A stretch of 64,000 bases of DNA, taken from CALHVX01 sp039198065. GTDB lineage: Bacteria; Pseudomonadota; Gammaproteobacteria; Pseudomonadales; Azotimanducaceae. The DNA is taken from the NCBI GenBank assembly GCA_039198065.1, contig JBCCTU010000001.1:1054001-1118000 (forward strand), written 5' to 3'. Below the pieces are notes generated by a model. That model saw only the letters and a program-made list of their open reading frames with translations, was not told where the DNA came from and ran no database searches. A program made the position numbers and the translations under genes. This document shows, piece by piece, positions 1-9,500 of the stretch (position 1 is the first letter of the stretch; each line of letters begins with the position of its first letter).

Positions 1-390
1 GGTGTCGGCAAACTGAGCGCTCGGGCTTGCAATGATGAAGTCACAGAGCAGCGCGAGTTCGAAGCCGCCGGTGATGGCAAAGCCGTTGACTGCGGCGATG
101 ATGGGTTGCGGAATCGCCATCATCAGCTGGGCCAGATCCCGCGTATCGGCAGACTCTGTTGCTTCGCGCTCACCGGCGAGCTCTTTCAGATCCAGTCCGA
201 CAGTGAATGCCCGACCTGCACCCGTTAAGATGACGACATCGACGGCCGGGTCGCTGCGAAGGCTGTCGAAGGTCTGAATCAGGGCGTTACGCAACGCCGT
301 AGAGAGCGCGTTCAGCGCCTTCGGCCGATTCAACGTCAGCGTGCACACGCGGTCGTGGTCGGTACGTAGAACGGGGGAGTCGATGGACAT
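1..390 (-). CDS. Enoyl-CoA hydratase/isomerase (crotonase), C-terminus cut by the window
   Basis: Reverse-strand reading gives 130 codons of an N-terminal crotonase domain, starting MSIDSPVLRT. The typical LNRPKALNAL segment lies near residues 20-29. A GAGRAF(T)VGLDLKEL oxyanion-hole region follows, and then PIIAAVNGFAITGGFELAL. Family members hydrate or isomerise acyl-CoA double bonds in beta-oxidation and related pathways. The catalytic Glu region and the C-terminal helices lie outside the window, so the exact reaction cannot be stated. The ATG at 388-390 overlaps the likely start of the divergent gene at 383, which makes one of the two starts uncertain. Confidence 0.9.
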   Translation of the reverse strand, partial: MSIDSPVLRTDHDRVCTLTLNRPKALNALSTALRNALIQTFDSLRSDPAVDVVILTGAGRAFTVGLDLKELAGEREATESADTRDLAQLMMAIPQPIIAAVNGFAITGGFELALLCDFIIASPSAQFADT

Positions 391-1303
391 AGCGGGTGCT
401 CAGGCGGGTTTAATTCGGGCCCCGGACCGGGACGCGGTTCGCGACATGCTAACGCAGGCGCTCACGTACAACAGTCAGCTCCTGCGTCAGCAGGCCGACC
501 GGAACATCCAAAGTACCAATCCCTATCTCGAAGCCGATCTGTTACGCCTGGCCGGTGGCTGGCGACTGTTTCTCGACGGTGCCGGTGCTGAGCGTGCGGG
601 TACGGCCTACCAGCGACTGCGGACGGCACTCTGTCGGGTGGACGGCTGGTGCTGCATCGATGCCGAGGCCCGGCGACTCCTGACTGGCTCTGCCACACCC
701 AGTGAGCTGAAACCCTGGCTTGAGGCGCTGCGCGAGCGAGCCTGGCGAGCGACCGAGACGGGGTTGGCGCAACGCGAGGTAATGCAGATCTTGCTCGACG
801 ATGCGCGGGACCTTCAGGGGTTGGCTGCTGACCTCCGCGGCGGGGACAGTAGCGAACTGCTCGCGCTCAGGTTTCGCAGTGACCTGGGTAAAGCGCATCG
901 ACGGGTCCTGCAGGCGCTCACGCAGCCGGAGCTCACGAGCCGCGATCGCCAAGCCAGACGTTGGCTGCGCTTGCATGACCGGCAGCTCGAACTGCTGGCG
1001 CCGCTGCTGTCGGAAGCGTCGGCCCGCTGCGGATGGTACCGACGGCGGCTTGTTTCTCTGCTCGACCAGCTGGTTGGCCTGCGGCTCATCGGATCGGCCT
1101 TAAATGATCACACAGGTTTTGGTCGACGTCTTGACTGCCACCGCCAGTGCCTGGTCCGCATCATCGACGACCGTCAGCGTGAGTTGCGGCGGCGGGCGGG
1201 CCCACTGCTCGAACACGGCTTTCCGAGCACCAGCGGCGCTGCGGTGGACCGCGAGGGTGATGCCGATGCATTCGACCCGGTGCCCCTTGCCGTGACCGCC
1301 TGA
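383..1303 (+). CDS. All-helical protein of unknown function, possibly CHAD-like
   Basis: A 306-residue, Arg- and Leu-rich protein with no signal peptide or membrane segment. The pattern of amphipathic helices rich in Arg/His (for example LHDRQLELLAPLL followed by YRRRLVSLLDQLVGLRLIG) resembles CHAD domains, which bind polyphosphate, but the signature histidines are not clear and I do not claim membership. The start at 383 (MDIAGAQAG) overlaps the start codon of the divergent crotonase gene by 8 bases. An ATG at 449 is an alternative that would remove the overlap. Codon use looks coding throughout. The gene stands alone, about 100 bases before the redoxin gene. Confidence 0.6.
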   Translation: MDIAGAQAGLIRAPDRDAVRDMLTQALTYNSQLLRQQADRNIQSTNPYLEADLLRLAGGWRLFLDGAGAERAGTAYQRLRTALCRVDGWCCIDAEARRLLTGSATPSELKPWLEALRERAWRATETGLAQREVMQILLDDARDLQGLAADLRGGDSSELLALRFRSDLGKAHRRVLQALTQPELTSRDRQARRWLRLHDRQLELLAPLLSEASARCGWYRRRLVSLLDQLVGLRLIGSALNDHTGFGRRLDCHRQCLVRIIDDRQRELRRRAGPLLEHGFPSTSGAAVDREGDADAFDPVPLAVTA

Positions 1304-1400
1304 TCGCGGGCACAGGCCGGGAACGCATCCGCGGCTTGTTGGTCTATAGCCAGTGGTGGTGGCGTTGGTGCTGCACGAGAGAACCGTCGGAGAGTCTTGC

Positions 1401-1979
1401 ATGACGCGGCTTGTTGGATTGGCGCTGCTGCTGGTTAGCGCCGTAGTGAACGGTGCTGACGACGATTACGCCGCAAGCTGGGGCCCGGCGGTCGGAGCAA
1501 CGCTGCCCGTGCTCCAGGCGGTGGATCAGGATGGCGCGGTGCGAACGCTTGACACGTTAAGCGGCGATCGCGGTCTGCTGTTGTTTCTCATCCGGTCTGC
1601 GGACTGGTGTCCGTTCTGCAAGCGGCAGCTGGTTCAGCTGAAGGACTACACGGGGCAATTTGCACGGTTGGGAATCAGCGTTGCCGCCATGAGCTACGAT
1701 TCAGAGGAAATCCTGAAGGGCTTCCATTCGAGCTTCGAGCTGCCCTACCCGCTGCTGAGGGATGTGCAGCAGCAACATTTTGAAGCCTACGGGGTGCTCA
1801 ACACGCGCTATAAGCGTGGTCATCGGGCCTTTGGCATCCCCGATCCCGGCATTTTGCTGATCACCCCGAATGGCCGGATCAAAGCGAAATTCGCCGTTCC
1901 CGGATTCCGCCAACGACCGCCGCTTGATGCCCTGCTTGAGAACGTGCGGTCCATGATGGCGTCAGGTACGGGGCCCTAA
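1401..1979 (+). CDS. Secreted AhpC/TSA-family redoxin
   Basis: A 192-residue protein with an N-terminal signal peptide (MTRLVGLALLLVSAVVNGA, cleavage near residue 19) and a thioredoxin-fold redoxin domain. The active site is DWCPFCKRQL, with Cys70 and Cys73 forming a CxxC pair. Peroxiredoxin- or thiol-oxidoreductase-type chemistry in the periplasm is likely. An in-frame start lies 16 codons upstream, but ATG 1401 directly begins the signal peptide and is preceded by a GGAGAG ribosome site, so it is preferred. A partner reductase cannot be identified nearby. Peroxide reduction versus disulfide reduction is not decidable from sequence. Confidence 0.85.
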   Translation: MTRLVGLALLLVSAVVNGADDDYAASWGPAVGATLPVLQAVDQDGAVRTLDTLSGDRGLLLFLIRSADWCPFCKRQLVQLKDYTGQFARLGISVAAMSYDSEEILKGFHSSFELPYPLLRDVQQQHFEAYGVLNTRYKRGHRAFGIPDPGILLITPNGRIKAKFAVPGFRQRPPLDALLENVRSMMASGTGP

Positions 1980-2083
1980 TGTCGCGGTGCCGGGTGCCGC
2001 GGGTATCACCGCGTATTGGTAGCGCGCTAGCGACGTCGCCGTCCCGCTGATTGACTGAACACAACCTGGTTACGGTTTCCTCC

Positions 2084-2965
2084 ATGATGCAAGCTTCCTT
2101 CGTCCGCAGGCTCCGAACAGGCGTGTGTTTTGCGTTCAGCCTGCTGTCGCTAGCGTCAGCCGGCTGTAGCAGCTTGCTGTCGTCGGTTACCAACGGCTTT
2201 GCGTCGGACCTCTCAGCATCGATTCTCAATTCGACGGACGTGGAAACCGTACGTCAGGGCGCGCCTGCATATCTGTTGCTGATCGACGGGTTGATTGGCG
2301 AAGACAGCCGCGATGCAAACCTGCTGAGTCAAGCTGCGGCGCTGAATTCGGCGTACGCCGGTGCGTTTGTCGAAGATCCCGTTCGCCAGAAAGCGCTCAG
2401 CAGCAAAGCGCTGAAGCTGGCGTTGCGCGCATCCTGTGCTGGACTTAAGGACGGTTGCGACCTTCGCACCCGTGACTACGACAGCTTCGAACGGTGGTTG
2501 AAGACGCTGCGCAAGAAAGATGTGCCGTTGGCGTTTTCCGTCGCCGGCAGCTGGGCGGGGTGGATGCAGGCACACTCCGATGAGTTGGGTGCGATTGCCG
2601 AGCTCGGGCGCCTTAAAGCGCTCGTTGAGCGTCTCGTTGCCCTCGACCCGACCTACGACAACTCGAGCCCGAGGCTCTACCTCGCCGTGCTTGAATCGTT
2701 GCAGCCGGCGGCGGTCGGCGGTCGCCCGGATATTGCCCGCGGTCATTTTGAGCAGGTCATTGAAGATACTGCCGGTCGGCATCTCATGGCGAAGGTGTTC
2801 TTTGCCGAGCTGTATGGCCGGGGTACGTTTGACCGGGAAACGCACGACCGGCTGCTTGAGGAAGTGATCGAGGCCGATGCTGAAGCCCCGGGCCTAACGC
2901 TTATGAACACGCTTGCAAAGTCGCAGGCGCTTGAACTGCTGGAGTCTGCTGATGACTACTTCTAA
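2084..2965 (+). CDS. tatT: TRAP-T family TatT-like lipoprotein
   Basis: A 293-residue predicted lipoprotein: hydrophobic signal ending LASAGC, with Cys28 as the lipidated residue. The mature part is helical and TPR-like, ending with alternating helices, and fits the TRAP transporter T-component (TatT) family known from Treponema Tp0956, which forms a trimer that docks the DctP solute-binding protein. It is the first gene of a TatT-DctP-DctQ-DctM-MlaA run, and its last 14 bases overlap dctP. A TTG start exists at 2051, but the ATG pair at 2084/2087 directly precedes the signal peptide. The role is inferred: a periplasm-facing ligand or docking component of the transporter. Confidence 0.85.
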   Translation: MMQASFVRRLRTGVCFAFSLLSLASAGCSSLLSSVTNGFASDLSASILNSTDVETVRQGAPAYLLLIDGLIGEDSRDANLLSQAAALNSAYAGAFVEDPVRQKALSSKALKLALRASCAGLKDGCDLRTRDYDSFERWLKTLRKKDVPLAFSVAGSWAGWMQAHSDELGAIAELGRLKALVERLVALDPTYDNSSPRLYLAVLESLQPAAVGGRPDIARGHFEQVIEDTAGRHLMAKVFFAELYGRGTFDRETHDRLLEEVIEADAEAPGLTLMNTLAKSQALELLESADDYF

Positions 2966-3986
2966 TTCGCTGAGCTTGCCGCGAGGGTTCGCAGCGCGCC
3001 TGCCGTTACTGGTAACGCTCGTTGCCTGGCTGACGCTTGCTGGTCCGGCTCACGCCTTAACCCTGAAGATCGCCACCATATCGCCGGAAGGGTCTGTGTG
3101 GATGCAGGCTTTGCGCACCGCGGGCAAGCGCGTCGCGGAAGAAACCGAGGGACGGGTAAAGCTCAAGTTTTATCCCGGTGGCGTGCAGGGTGACGACAAG
3201 GCTGTGCTGCGGAAGATGCGTGTCGGATCGCTGCACGGTGGCGTTATGACCGTCGGCATTCTCGGGCAGAGCTATCCGGACATCCAGCTTTACGGCTTGC
3301 CGCTGTTGTTTGAGAACAACGCGCAGCTTGACTACGTTCGCGGCAAGATGGATGCCGGACTGCTGGCAGGACTTGAAGACAAAGGGTTTGTTGGATTCGG
3401 GATTGCTGAGATCGGCTTCGCGTTGGCGATGTCTCAGAGTCCGATCCGATCGGTGCAGGATGTTCAAAGTCAGAAATTCTGGGTTCCTGATGGCGACGTC
3501 GGCTCAGCCAAGGCGCTCGAGGCGTTCGGCATCTCACCTATCCCGCTTACCATCGGCGATGTGCTTGGCGGACTGCAGACGCAACTCATCGATACGATCG
3601 CCGCACCTCCGGTTGGCGCGATTACGCTGCAATGGCATACACGGTTGGACTACGTGCTCGATGTACCGTTGCTCTATACCTACGGCCTGCTGGTCGTCAG
3701 CAAACGCCACTTCGACAAAATCGACGAGGTTGATCAGACCGTCGTGCGAGACGTTCTCGGCGCGGTGACTGCGACGGTCAACGAGCGCAGTCGCAAGGAC
3801 CACGACGATGCCCTTGCCGTTCTCAAACAGCAGGGGCTTGAGTTTCTTTCGCCGCCACCGGAAGCAATGGATGCGTTTCGTGCTCAGGCGACGCGGGCGA
3901 ATGAAAAACTGGTCGACGACGGCATTGTAAGCCGCGAAACCTGGCAGGCCTTTCTCGAACACCGGGCGGCAGCGCCGGGTTCCTGA
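2952..3986 (+). CDS. dctP: TRAP transporter solute-binding protein, DctP family
   Basis: A 344-residue periplasmic binding protein. A signal peptide (cleavage after AGPAHA) is followed by a DctP fold: LKIATISPEGSVWMQALR at the N-terminus, then FYPGGVQGDD and the DVLGGLQTQLIDTIAAPP segment. It captures ligand in the periplasm and delivers it to the DctQM permease. In most DctP proteins a conserved Arg in a KIRV-like motif clamps the ligand carboxylate. Here the aligned segment reads QKFWVPDGD, with Trp177, so the ligand may be neutral or hydrophobic. The start ATG 2952 overlaps the end of the TatT gene. A start at 2913 is open but would precede the signal peptide. Confidence 0.92.
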   Translation: MTTSNSLSLPRGFAARLPLLVTLVAWLTLAGPAHALTLKIATISPEGSVWMQALRTAGKRVAEETEGRVKLKFYPGGVQGDDKAVLRKMRVGSLHGGVMTVGILGQSYPDIQLYGLPLLFENNAQLDYVRGKMDAGLLAGLEDKGFVGFGIAEIGFALAMSQSPIRSVQDVQSQKFWVPDGDVGSAKALEAFGISPIPLTIGDVLGGLQTQLIDTIAAPPVGAITLQWHTRLDYVLDVPLLYTYGLLVVSKRHFDKIDEVDQTVVRDVLGAVTATVNERSRKDHDDALAVLKQQGLEFLSPPPEAMDAFRAQATRANEKLVDDGIVSRETWQAFLEHRAAAPGS

Positions 3987-3993
3987 CGCAGCG

Positions 3994-4455
3994 GTGCTTA
4001 ACCGCTTGACCCAGGCCCTCGAATGGGCAGAGAACGCGCTGTTGACGCTGTTGCTCGCCGCGCTCATCGGCTTTGCTGCGTACCAGGTCCTGGCACGCAA
4101 CCTCGGCAGCGGGGGCTTGCTCTGGGGAGACGCGCTGGTCCGGGTACTCGTTTTCTGGATCACCCTCGTCGGCGCTATGGTGGCTGCCCGGCGGGATGAT
4201 CACATTCGGATCGATGCGCTGACGCGCTTCCTACCCGATTCGCTACGCCGCTGGGCAGCACGTTTTGCTGCGGCCTTCACGGCCGGCGTCTGCGGTCTGC
4301 TGACGTACTACAGCTTCGTATTCGTGCGTTATGAGTACGAGGACGGTGTGCTTGCCTTTGCCGAAGTGCCTGCGTGGGTGTGTGAGGCTGTGTTACCGCT
4401 CGGCGCGGGCGTGTTGACGCTGCGCTACGCGCTCCGGGTGAGGAGACCACTGTGA
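3994..4455 (+). CDS. dctQ: TRAP transporter small permease, DctQ family
   Basis: A 153-residue membrane protein with four hydrophobic segments, as usual for DctQ. The motif RRDDHIRIDAL after the second hydrophobic stretch is the family hallmark (R-x-x-H-I-x-x-D). It forms the small membrane subunit of the TRAP permease with DctM. The start is GTG at 3994, eight bases after the dctP stop. Its stop overlaps the GTG start of dctM by four bases, implying coupled translation. Confidence 0.9.
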   Translation: MLNRLTQALEWAENALLTLLLAALIGFAAYQVLARNLGSGGLLWGDALVRVLVFWITLVGAMVAARRDDHIRIDALTRFLPDSLRRWAARFAAAFTAGVCGLLTYYSFVFVRYEYEDGVLAFAEVPAWVCEAVLPLGAGVLTLRYALRVRRPL

Positions 4456-5732
4456 TTGCCGCGCTGGTACTCGTGGTCGTACTCGCGGCTCTCCTTGGAG
4501 CGCCGCTCTTCGCCCTGATCCTTGCGGCGGCCATGGTGGGCTTTACGGTCTCTGAGATCGAGCTGACCGTGGTGGCGATTGAGGTCTATCGAATTGTCGA
4601 CACGCCCCTGCTCGTGGCGTTGCCGCTCTTTACCTTTGCCGGATACCTGCTCGCTGAGGCGCGAACGTCCGAGCGACTGGTGGCTTTGACCCAGGCATTG
4701 GTGGGCGGGCTGCCGGCGGGCCTTGCGATTGTCGCGTTCCTGGTCAGCGCCGTGTTTACGGCTCTGACCGGCGCATCCGGGGTGACCATTGTCGCGCTCG
4801 GAGCGCTGCTGTTACCGGCGCTCGTCAGCGCGGGCTACTCCGAACGCTTCAGTCTCGGTCTCGTTACCAGTTCGGGAAGCCTTGGGCTGCTGCTACTGCC
4901 GAGTATTCCGCTCATTCTCTATGGCATTGTTGCCCAGCAACTCGATGTCGGGGAGCCATTCTCCATCGTCGATCTGTTCTTGGCGGGATTGCTGCCGCTG
5001 TTGCTCATGCTTGGTGTGTTGATCGGCTACACCCTGTGGCACCACCGGGGTGCAGCGCTACCGACGACGACATTTTCCATTGGCAACCTGGGTGGCGCGC
5101 TGTGGGCGGCCCGATGGGAGCTGCCGCTACCGGTCATCGTGCTTGGTGGTATTTACTCCGGCCTGTTCGCGGTTTCCGAAGCCGCGGCGGTTACCGCGTT
5201 TTACGTCTTTCTGGCCGAAGTCGTGTTCTACCGCGAGGTGTCACTGCAGGCGCTCCCCCGGATCATCCGGGAGTCGATGACCATGGTGGGGGGCATCCTC
5301 CTGATCCTGGGTGCGGCGCTGGCGTTCACGAACGTTCTTGTCGATGCGGAAGTTCCGCAACAGCTGTTCGAGTGGATCCGCACCTACGTCACAAGCAAAT
5401 GGATGTTTCTGCTGCTTCTGAACCTGCTGTTGCTTCTGCTCGGCGCAATACTCGATGTGTTCTCAGCGTTGGTGATCATGGTTCCGCTGCTGCTGCCTGT
5501 CGCTGTCGAGTACGGGATTGACCCGGTGCACCTGGGAATTATCTTCCTGGCGAACATGCAGATCGGCTACTTCACGCCGCCGATCGGCATGAACCTGTTT
5601 ATTTCCAGTGTCCGCTTCCGCAAACCATTGCTGGAACTGTACTTCGCAACCTGGCCCTTCTTCCTGTCACTGCTCGTCGCGTTGCTCGTCATTACCTACG
5701 TTCCCTGGCTGAGCCTTGTATTCGTTCGCTGA
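4452..5732 (+). CDS. dctM: TRAP transporter large permease, DctM family
   Basis: A 426-residue polytopic protein of about twelve hydrophobic segments and normal family length. Family features include PLFTFAGYLLAEA near residue 57, GASGVTIVALGALLLPAL, GSLGLLLLPSIPLILYG and a C-terminal NMQIGYFTPPIGMNLF. It is the ion-coupled transport subunit in the inner membrane. The GTG start at 4452 overlaps the dctQ stop (GTGA). MlaA follows after 20 bases, so the same transcript probably continues. Confidence 0.93.
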   Translation: MIAALVLVVVLAALLGAPLFALILAAAMVGFTVSEIELTVVAIEVYRIVDTPLLVALPLFTFAGYLLAEARTSERLVALTQALVGGLPAGLAIVAFLVSAVFTALTGASGVTIVALGALLLPALVSAGYSERFSLGLVTSSGSLGLLLLPSIPLILYGIVAQQLDVGEPFSIVDLFLAGLLPLLLMLGVLIGYTLWHHRGAALPTTTFSIGNLGGALWAARWELPLPVIVLGGIYSGLFAVSEAAAVTAFYVFLAEVVFYREVSLQALPRIIRESMTMVGGILLILGAALAFTNVLVDAEVPQQLFEWIRTYVTSKWMFLLLLNLLLLLLGAILDVFSALVIMVPLLLPVAVEYGIDPVHLGIIFLANMQIGYFTPPIGMNLFISSVRFRKPLLELYFATWPFFLSLLVALLVITYVPWLSLVFVR

Positions 5733-5752
5733 GCGCTGCTGGAGCCTGAATC

Positions 5753-6493
5753 ATGCTGTCTGTCACTGAGCGCCCCATTGCGCCCTTCGTTTTCTGGCTA
5801 GCCATCGCTTGCGGCGGTTGCGCACAGCTCAAGGGACCTGAATTCGGTCCCTACGACACGGCGGAAGGTCTCAACCGGGTCGGTTACAACGTCTTTGACT
5901 GGGTCGACAAGCGGGCGTTGGCTCCGGCGGCGCGCGGCTATCGTTGGATTACACCGGGGTGGTGGCGCACCGGCGTCAACAACGTGTTCGTCAACCTGCG
6001 TACGCTCGACAGCAGTGTTAACGGATTCCTCCAAGGGAAATGGTCCAAGGGCGGCACGGATCTGGCGCGGATTGCCATCAACAGCACCGTTGGGGTTGGT
6101 GGTTTCTTTGATGTGGCGAAACGTATGGGACTGCGCTATGGCAATGAAGATCTTGGACAGACCTTTGCGGTGTGGGGCTATAGCCGGACGCGCTACGTGT
6201 TCTTCCCGACCACGGGTCCGACCTCCATGCGCGATCTGCCGGGCCGAGGTGTTAGCGCGATCGTGCCGCGGTTGATACTCGGCAGTGCCTACAACCTTCC
6301 CGTCGGTTTGCTCGATTTTATCAATGGACGAGCGCAGTTGCTGCAGCTTACCGATGCCCGCGATGATTCCGCCGTCGACCCCTACGTCTTCACCCGCGAT
6401 GCGTTCTTTCAGGGGCGAGCTTTCGTCATCTTCGACGGCGATCCCCCGATCGCCGACGACTTCGACATGGATTTCGAAGACGACGAGTACTGA
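5753..6493 (+). CDS. mlaA: MlaA (VacJ) outer-membrane phospholipid-transport lipoprotein
   Basis: A 246-residue protein with a signal peptide ending ACGGC (lipidation at Cys20 or Cys23). MlaA features are AEGLNRVGYNVFDWVDKRAL, the VNNVFVNLRTLDSSVNGFLQGK segment and LARIAINSTVGVGGFFDVA with GNEDLGQTFAVWG. MlaA sits in the inner leaflet of the outer membrane and moves phospholipids to the MlaC/MlaFEDB pathway. No mlaBCDEF genes lie nearby; instead the gene is the last member of a TRAP-T operon. The acidic C-terminal tail (DFDMDFEDDEY) is normal for the family. The stop lies 17 bases from the convergent GGDEF/EAL gene. Confidence 0.93.
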   Translation: MLSVTERPIAPFVFWLAIACGGCAQLKGPEFGPYDTAEGLNRVGYNVFDWVDKRALAPAARGYRWITPGWWRTGVNNVFVNLRTLDSSVNGFLQGKWSKGGTDLARIAINSTVGVGGFFDVAKRMGLRYGNEDLGQTFAVWGYSRTRYVFFPTTGPTSMRDLPGRGVSAIVPRLILGSAYNLPVGLLDFINGRAQLLQLTDARDDSAVDPYVFTRDAFFQGRAFVIFDGDPPIADDFDMDFEDDEY

Positions 6494-6509
6494 ACGGGTC
6501 CTTCGCAGC

Positions 6510-9500
6510 CTATCCCTTGACGAGCACCTTGGGGGTTGCGCGCAGGTTGTCTCGCTGGATCGTGAGCTTCATGGCTTCGAGGGTCATGGGCTTACCGTAT
6601 TTGAAGCCCTGCACGTACTCACAGCCGTGGTCCTTCAAGAACGCTACCTGAGCGTCGTTCTCCACGCCTTCAGCAACAACGGCCATCTGCAGCCGGTGTG
6701 CCATAGCGATGACCGCGGCCGTAATCGCACAGTCGTCCTGACTCTCAGGGATATCCTTCACGAAACTGCGATCTACCTTGACGGTGTTGATGGGGAAGCG
6801 TTTCAAGTAGTTAAGGGAAGAGTAGCCGGTGCCGAAGTCGTCGATGGCGAGCTGAATGCCGAGCTCGTGGAGCCGCGCTACGGTGATTTCTGCAGCGGAC
6901 ACATCCTGCATGAGCATGGTTTCTGTGATCTCGATTTGCAGATATTGAGGAGCCAGGCCCAGCGTACGCAGAGAGCGCCGAATGGTGTTGACCAGGTTCG
7001 GGTCTCGGAACTGTCGCGGCGAAAGGTTAACGGCGGTTTCGAAGTCTCGAAGCGACAGATCGGCGAATACCTTGGCGGCCTCGCAGGCCGCTTCGATGAT
7101 CCAGCTTCCGAGAGGAATGATGGCACCGGTCTCCTCAGCGACGTCGATGAACTCTCCGGGGCTGACGAGGCCGCGCTCGGGGTGCTGCCAACGCACCAGG
7201 CTTTCCACGCCCACCAAGGCGCCGTCGGTCAGGCGGTATTTGGGCTGGTGATAGAGCTCGAATTCTGCCCGCTCCAGGCCCATGCGGAGCTCCTGTTCAA
7301 TGCGTAGCGCTCGGCTCGCTTTGGCGTTCATCTCGGAACTAAAGAACTGATAGTTGTTCCGGCCGCGCTCCTTAGCACGATACATGGCCAGGTCCGCGTT
7401 CTTCATGAGCACTTCCGTGCTCTGGCCATCGTCCGGAATGATCGTCACCCCGACGCTGGCACTGACGATGAGGTCGTGGCCAGAAATCTGCATCGGTTGG
7501 CTCAACGCTTTGAGGATTTTCGAGGCCACTACACCGGCGTCACCCGAGTGCTGTACGTCGTAGAGCAGCACGGTGAATTCATCACCCCCCATGCGGCCGA
7601 CCGTGTCTTCGTTGCGAACCGATTCCGTCAAGCGTCGGCCAACTTCACGGAGCAGCGCGTCCCCGGCTTCGTGCCCGAGTGTGTCATTGACGCGCTTGAA
7701 CTGATCCAAATCGAGAAACAGCAACGCCGAGGTACGGTTGTGGCGGCGGCAGTGGTCTATGGCCTGACGCAGACGATCGGTAAACAGCCGTCGATTCGCA
7801 AGATCGGTGAGCGTGTCGTAGAAGGCCATACGCTCCATTCGGCGTTGCGTGACCTTAACGTCGGTGATGTCGCTTGCCTGAATGATGAAGTAAGAGTGCT
7901 CGCGCCCGTCTCCCTGCTGCATGACGATCTGGAAGTTGGTCCAGATTTCCAACCCGTTCTGACACTGCAGTCGTCGCTCGCTGCGGATGCACCCCTGGCC
8001 CCGAGCCTGCAGTTCTCCGAGCGCCGACTTCAGGCGCGCCCGATCTTCACTCGGTAGCAGCCGTGAAATGTGTAGTCCGTCGAACTGTGCTTCGGTAAAG
8101 GCAAGCAGGTCGCGGGCATAGGCATTGGTTTCAAAGATTCGACCGTCCATGTCAACCAGCAGCAGGGCCAGCTGAGCGTTTTCAAAGGCGCCGCGAAAAC
8201 GCGCTTCGAGCCTTTGCAGGCGCGACTCGACGGCATCCAGCTCGCGCATGTCGCGAACCATGAGCAGCAGATGTCGCTCGCTGTCGAAGGTGATGATCGT
8301 GCCAGAGGTCAGAGCCGGGACTGCCATACCCTGACGCGTGCGGAGCGTGATGCGCTTGTTCTGGAAACCGGCTTCGTCGTTGAGCTCCTCGAGAGCCTGC
8401 CGCGGCTCGATGTCCGTGGGGTTGGCTTCGTTCTCGAAGCAGCTGCGTCCGATTAGTGCGGCCCGAGGATAGTTGAGCATGCGCAGTGCCGATGGGTTGA
8501 TGTCAACGAAAACTCCGTCGCTCAGCCGCACGATGGCGATACCGTCCGGGCTACCGTCGAACATCCGCTGAAACTTTTCTTCGCTCGCTCGCAGCCGTTC
8601 CCCCTGCAGCGCTTTTTCTTCGATGTCTCGGCCCATGCAGAGCACGTGGGTCTCGCCCTCGAGATCGATCTTTTGCATGTTGATTTCGAGGCGTCGTTCG
8701 CTGCCGTTCTGGTGCCGGAAGCGCGCCGCGTACTCGACGACTGAGTCGGTTTCGTCAAGCAAGGCGAGGGCCGTGGCACGCTCTTCATTGCTCACCCAAA
8801 GATCGAGCACGCTGACATCGCGGGGCTCCATCGGTTCGCCGGTAAAGCCCAGCAACGCGCGGAAGCTCGGGTTCATCTCGATGGTTTCTGCGCCGTCCCA
8901 TCGCACCAGTGCGATGGCCTCGGGGCTGTGCTGATAGATCGTTTCCAAGCGGGCGTTGCGATGCGTCAGGCGGCGCTGTTTTTCGACCAGCGCCGAGATA
9001 TCGGTCGCCGTCAGTAGCAGTTCTCGCGAGCCGTCGGTGCGCTCAAGGCGTTGGATGTTGGCGAGCAGATGATTGCCCCCGCTCTCAACCGCAGCACCCG
9101 GGGACTGCACCCGCAGCAGTTTGTGCTGCATCGGCTCACCGGTTTGCTCTACGGCGCTGAGCGTCTTCAGGAATGCTGGCTGAGTTGTGCCCAGACAGGC
9201 GGAGAAGTCCTGCACCTCCATCCCCAAGGCGACCGCTGCACGAGCGTTGCGGTGGATGACCGTTCCGTCACTGCGCAGGCGAAGCACCCAGTCGGCGCTG
9301 GCGTCGATGGCGTGTTGTTGCGATGCGGCGAAATCGTCGCGCTGCTGGTGGGCCGATTCGCGGTCGCTGATGTCCTGCAACGTCAAAAGCCAACAGGGCT
9401 CACCCTGATCGCCGGTCTGCCGCTCGAACACGCAGTCGAGCTGACGCTGGGGTGCACCGGGATGCTGCGGCTCGAGGCGTATCGGCCCAACCCGGTGGAC

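Noticed and set aside
6285..7307. Plus-strand open frame of 340 codons
   Set aside because: It covers the 3-prime end of mlaA and the antisense of the EAL domain; no motif, no ribosome site, and the opposite frame clearly encodes the GGDEF/EAL protein.
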